Positions 62,886-64,000 of a DNA stretch of 64,000 nucleotides are shown here, piece after piece. The stretch comes from Lingula anatina (taxonomy: Eukaryota; Brachiopoda; Lingulata; Lingulida; Lingulidae), in assembly GCF_001039355.2 (NCBI RefSeq), contig NW_019773958.1, positions 497,254 through 561,253 on the forward strand, in the 5' to 3' direction. A program made the translations under genes and the position numbers. The first letter of the stretch is position 1, and each line of letters begins with the position of its first letter. Below the pieces are notes generated by a model. It made no database searches, was not told where the DNA came from, and was given only the letters and a program-made list of their open reading frames with translations.

Positions 62886-64000
62886 TAAGAGTTAAACTTG
62901 GCCAGAAACCCTCGCTTGGAAGTCAGAAAGTGGGTGACAGGCACATATCAGAATGACCATTATCCTTTAAGCTGGTGACTTATTTTTTCCCCAGTGACAT
63001 TATATAAGCAGGTTGGGTTTATGTTGGAAATGTCAAGAAGTGGTGATATCTGATACTGTAAATATGCTAGCAATATTCTTATTTAGCTCTCATTTAATCA
63101 ATGAAGGTAAACCAATGTAAAGGTTTTACTTTCATTTAATAAGTTAATTAGGATGGGTCTTCTTCAAACATACCCCAGTCTCACTCTTGGATTACTTAAT
63201 CGTTTTCTATAACAATCTGAAAATTTCAGCCAAGTCAAAATTGTAAGATAAAAAAAATGACATCAGTGTACGGATTTTTGAAATTGTCAATTCTTTTATT
63301 TTCATGAGTCAAAGCAATCTGTCTTCAGAATTTGCTAAAATTCTGTTTGCTGGCATGAAACTGGTAATCATTACTTGAGAGAAATCCATGCTTGTCTATT
63401 TAGACCAACCCAAAACCAGCTGTCAATTAATGTTCACTGATTGTAAATGATGGGTTTTTAGTTCCTATTTTTTTTTCATGCAATGCTTGTTGTGTTAAGA
63501 GTACTGTTGAAGAAACATTGCAGCATGGATCAGTCATTGACTGAGGTGCTCTGTCTTAATGCAAAATCATAAATTTAAGATGCAAAAAAGCAGCCTAGAT
63601 AATTTTTACCTCTGCAAATTGCCTTTTAGTGAATAACCAAACTCAAAAGGTGTTGGAAGGATTTTGAGAATACTATCAGGATGGTTTAGAAATTGGCTGT
63701 TGTAGAGTCAATCAAATTTTGGCTGTGACCCATTAATTAATTAATCGTAGTGAGAATTGAGCTTGGTAGAGGTCTGATTTTCGCTTTTTGAGTGCTTTTG
63801 TAGTCTTTGCAGTTTGCAGCTTGACTTCACTACAGTTTAGTAATATAATCCAAATGTAAATATATAAAGCTTACAAATTAACTGAAAGAAGACTGGTGTT
63901 AATGGTGTCAATCTATAAAAGATAAATGTTTTTTCGCATCAGGTAATTGTTTTTTTTATTCCTTACCATCTTCATTATAGGCCATTGTCTAATGTATCAA

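Larger units (their letters stand above)
53693..64000. other. First coding-exon intron of NCX (partial)
   Basis: I found no NCX exon (no CBD2 continuation such as DDE/DDD-rich acidic motifs, no alpha-2 repeat) on the plus strand. The span has microsatellites, a LINE remnant, a family-C and a family-A element, and otherwise unremarkable AT-rich DNA. Small exons could have been missed. Confidence 0.6.

Overview
The window reads as AT-rich nuclear DNA from an invertebrate animal. Genes are split by many small to medium GT-AG introns, intergenic DNA is full of short inverted-repeat transposons and microsatellites, and the proteins resemble animal metabolic and membrane proteins. A marine spiralian or other marine invertebrate is my best guess, but no sequence here fixes the species. 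All exon calls were made by eye from splice signals, reading phase and remembered family motifs; no search was run. Layout: (1) 1-2507, minus strand: the 5' three coding exons of a betaine-homocysteine S-methyltransferase (BHMT) gene whose remainder lies left of the window. Its first exon adds a basic, acid-free N-terminus that looks like a mitochondrial presequence. (2) 3090-21900: two almost identical direct repeats of about 9 kb. Each carries a complete eight-coding-exon BHMT gene (6186-11427 and 15318-21003, both minus) without that N-terminal exon. Three BHMT genes therefore sit in one array, although assembly scars (an N at 12044, a gap at 19369-19695) mean the 9-kb repeat could partly be an assembly effect. 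(3) 21900-28797: gene-poor DNA packed with terminal-inverted-repeat elements, including a 516-bp element with a 9-bp target duplication and an internal coding-like fragment. (4) 28798-30089, minus: an orphan exon and a possible tiny first exon, head-to-head with the next gene. (5) 30290-45374, plus: adenylosuccinate synthetase (13 coding exons) with a one-base frameshift in an A6 run. A single-exon multipass membrane-protein gene lies antisense inside its intron 7 (38561-39898). (6) 47358-50775, minus: NAA40, the histone H4/H2A N-terminal acetyltransferase, convergent with ADSS. (7) 51924-53692, plus: the long first coding exon of a Na+/Ca2+ exchanger (NCX/SLC8), head-to-head with NAA40; the remaining exons were not found before the right edge, so 53693-64000 is taken as intron. 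Working relationships: BHMT (betaine-dependent methionine synthesis), ADSS (first committed step from IMP to AMP), NAA40 and NCX are unrelated housekeeping or physiological genes; nothing points to an operon-like system. The most interesting points are the possible compartment split among BHMT paralogues, the nested membrane-protein gene, the occupied/empty transposon sites revealed by comparing the two 9-kb repeats, and the element carrying a gene-like fragment.
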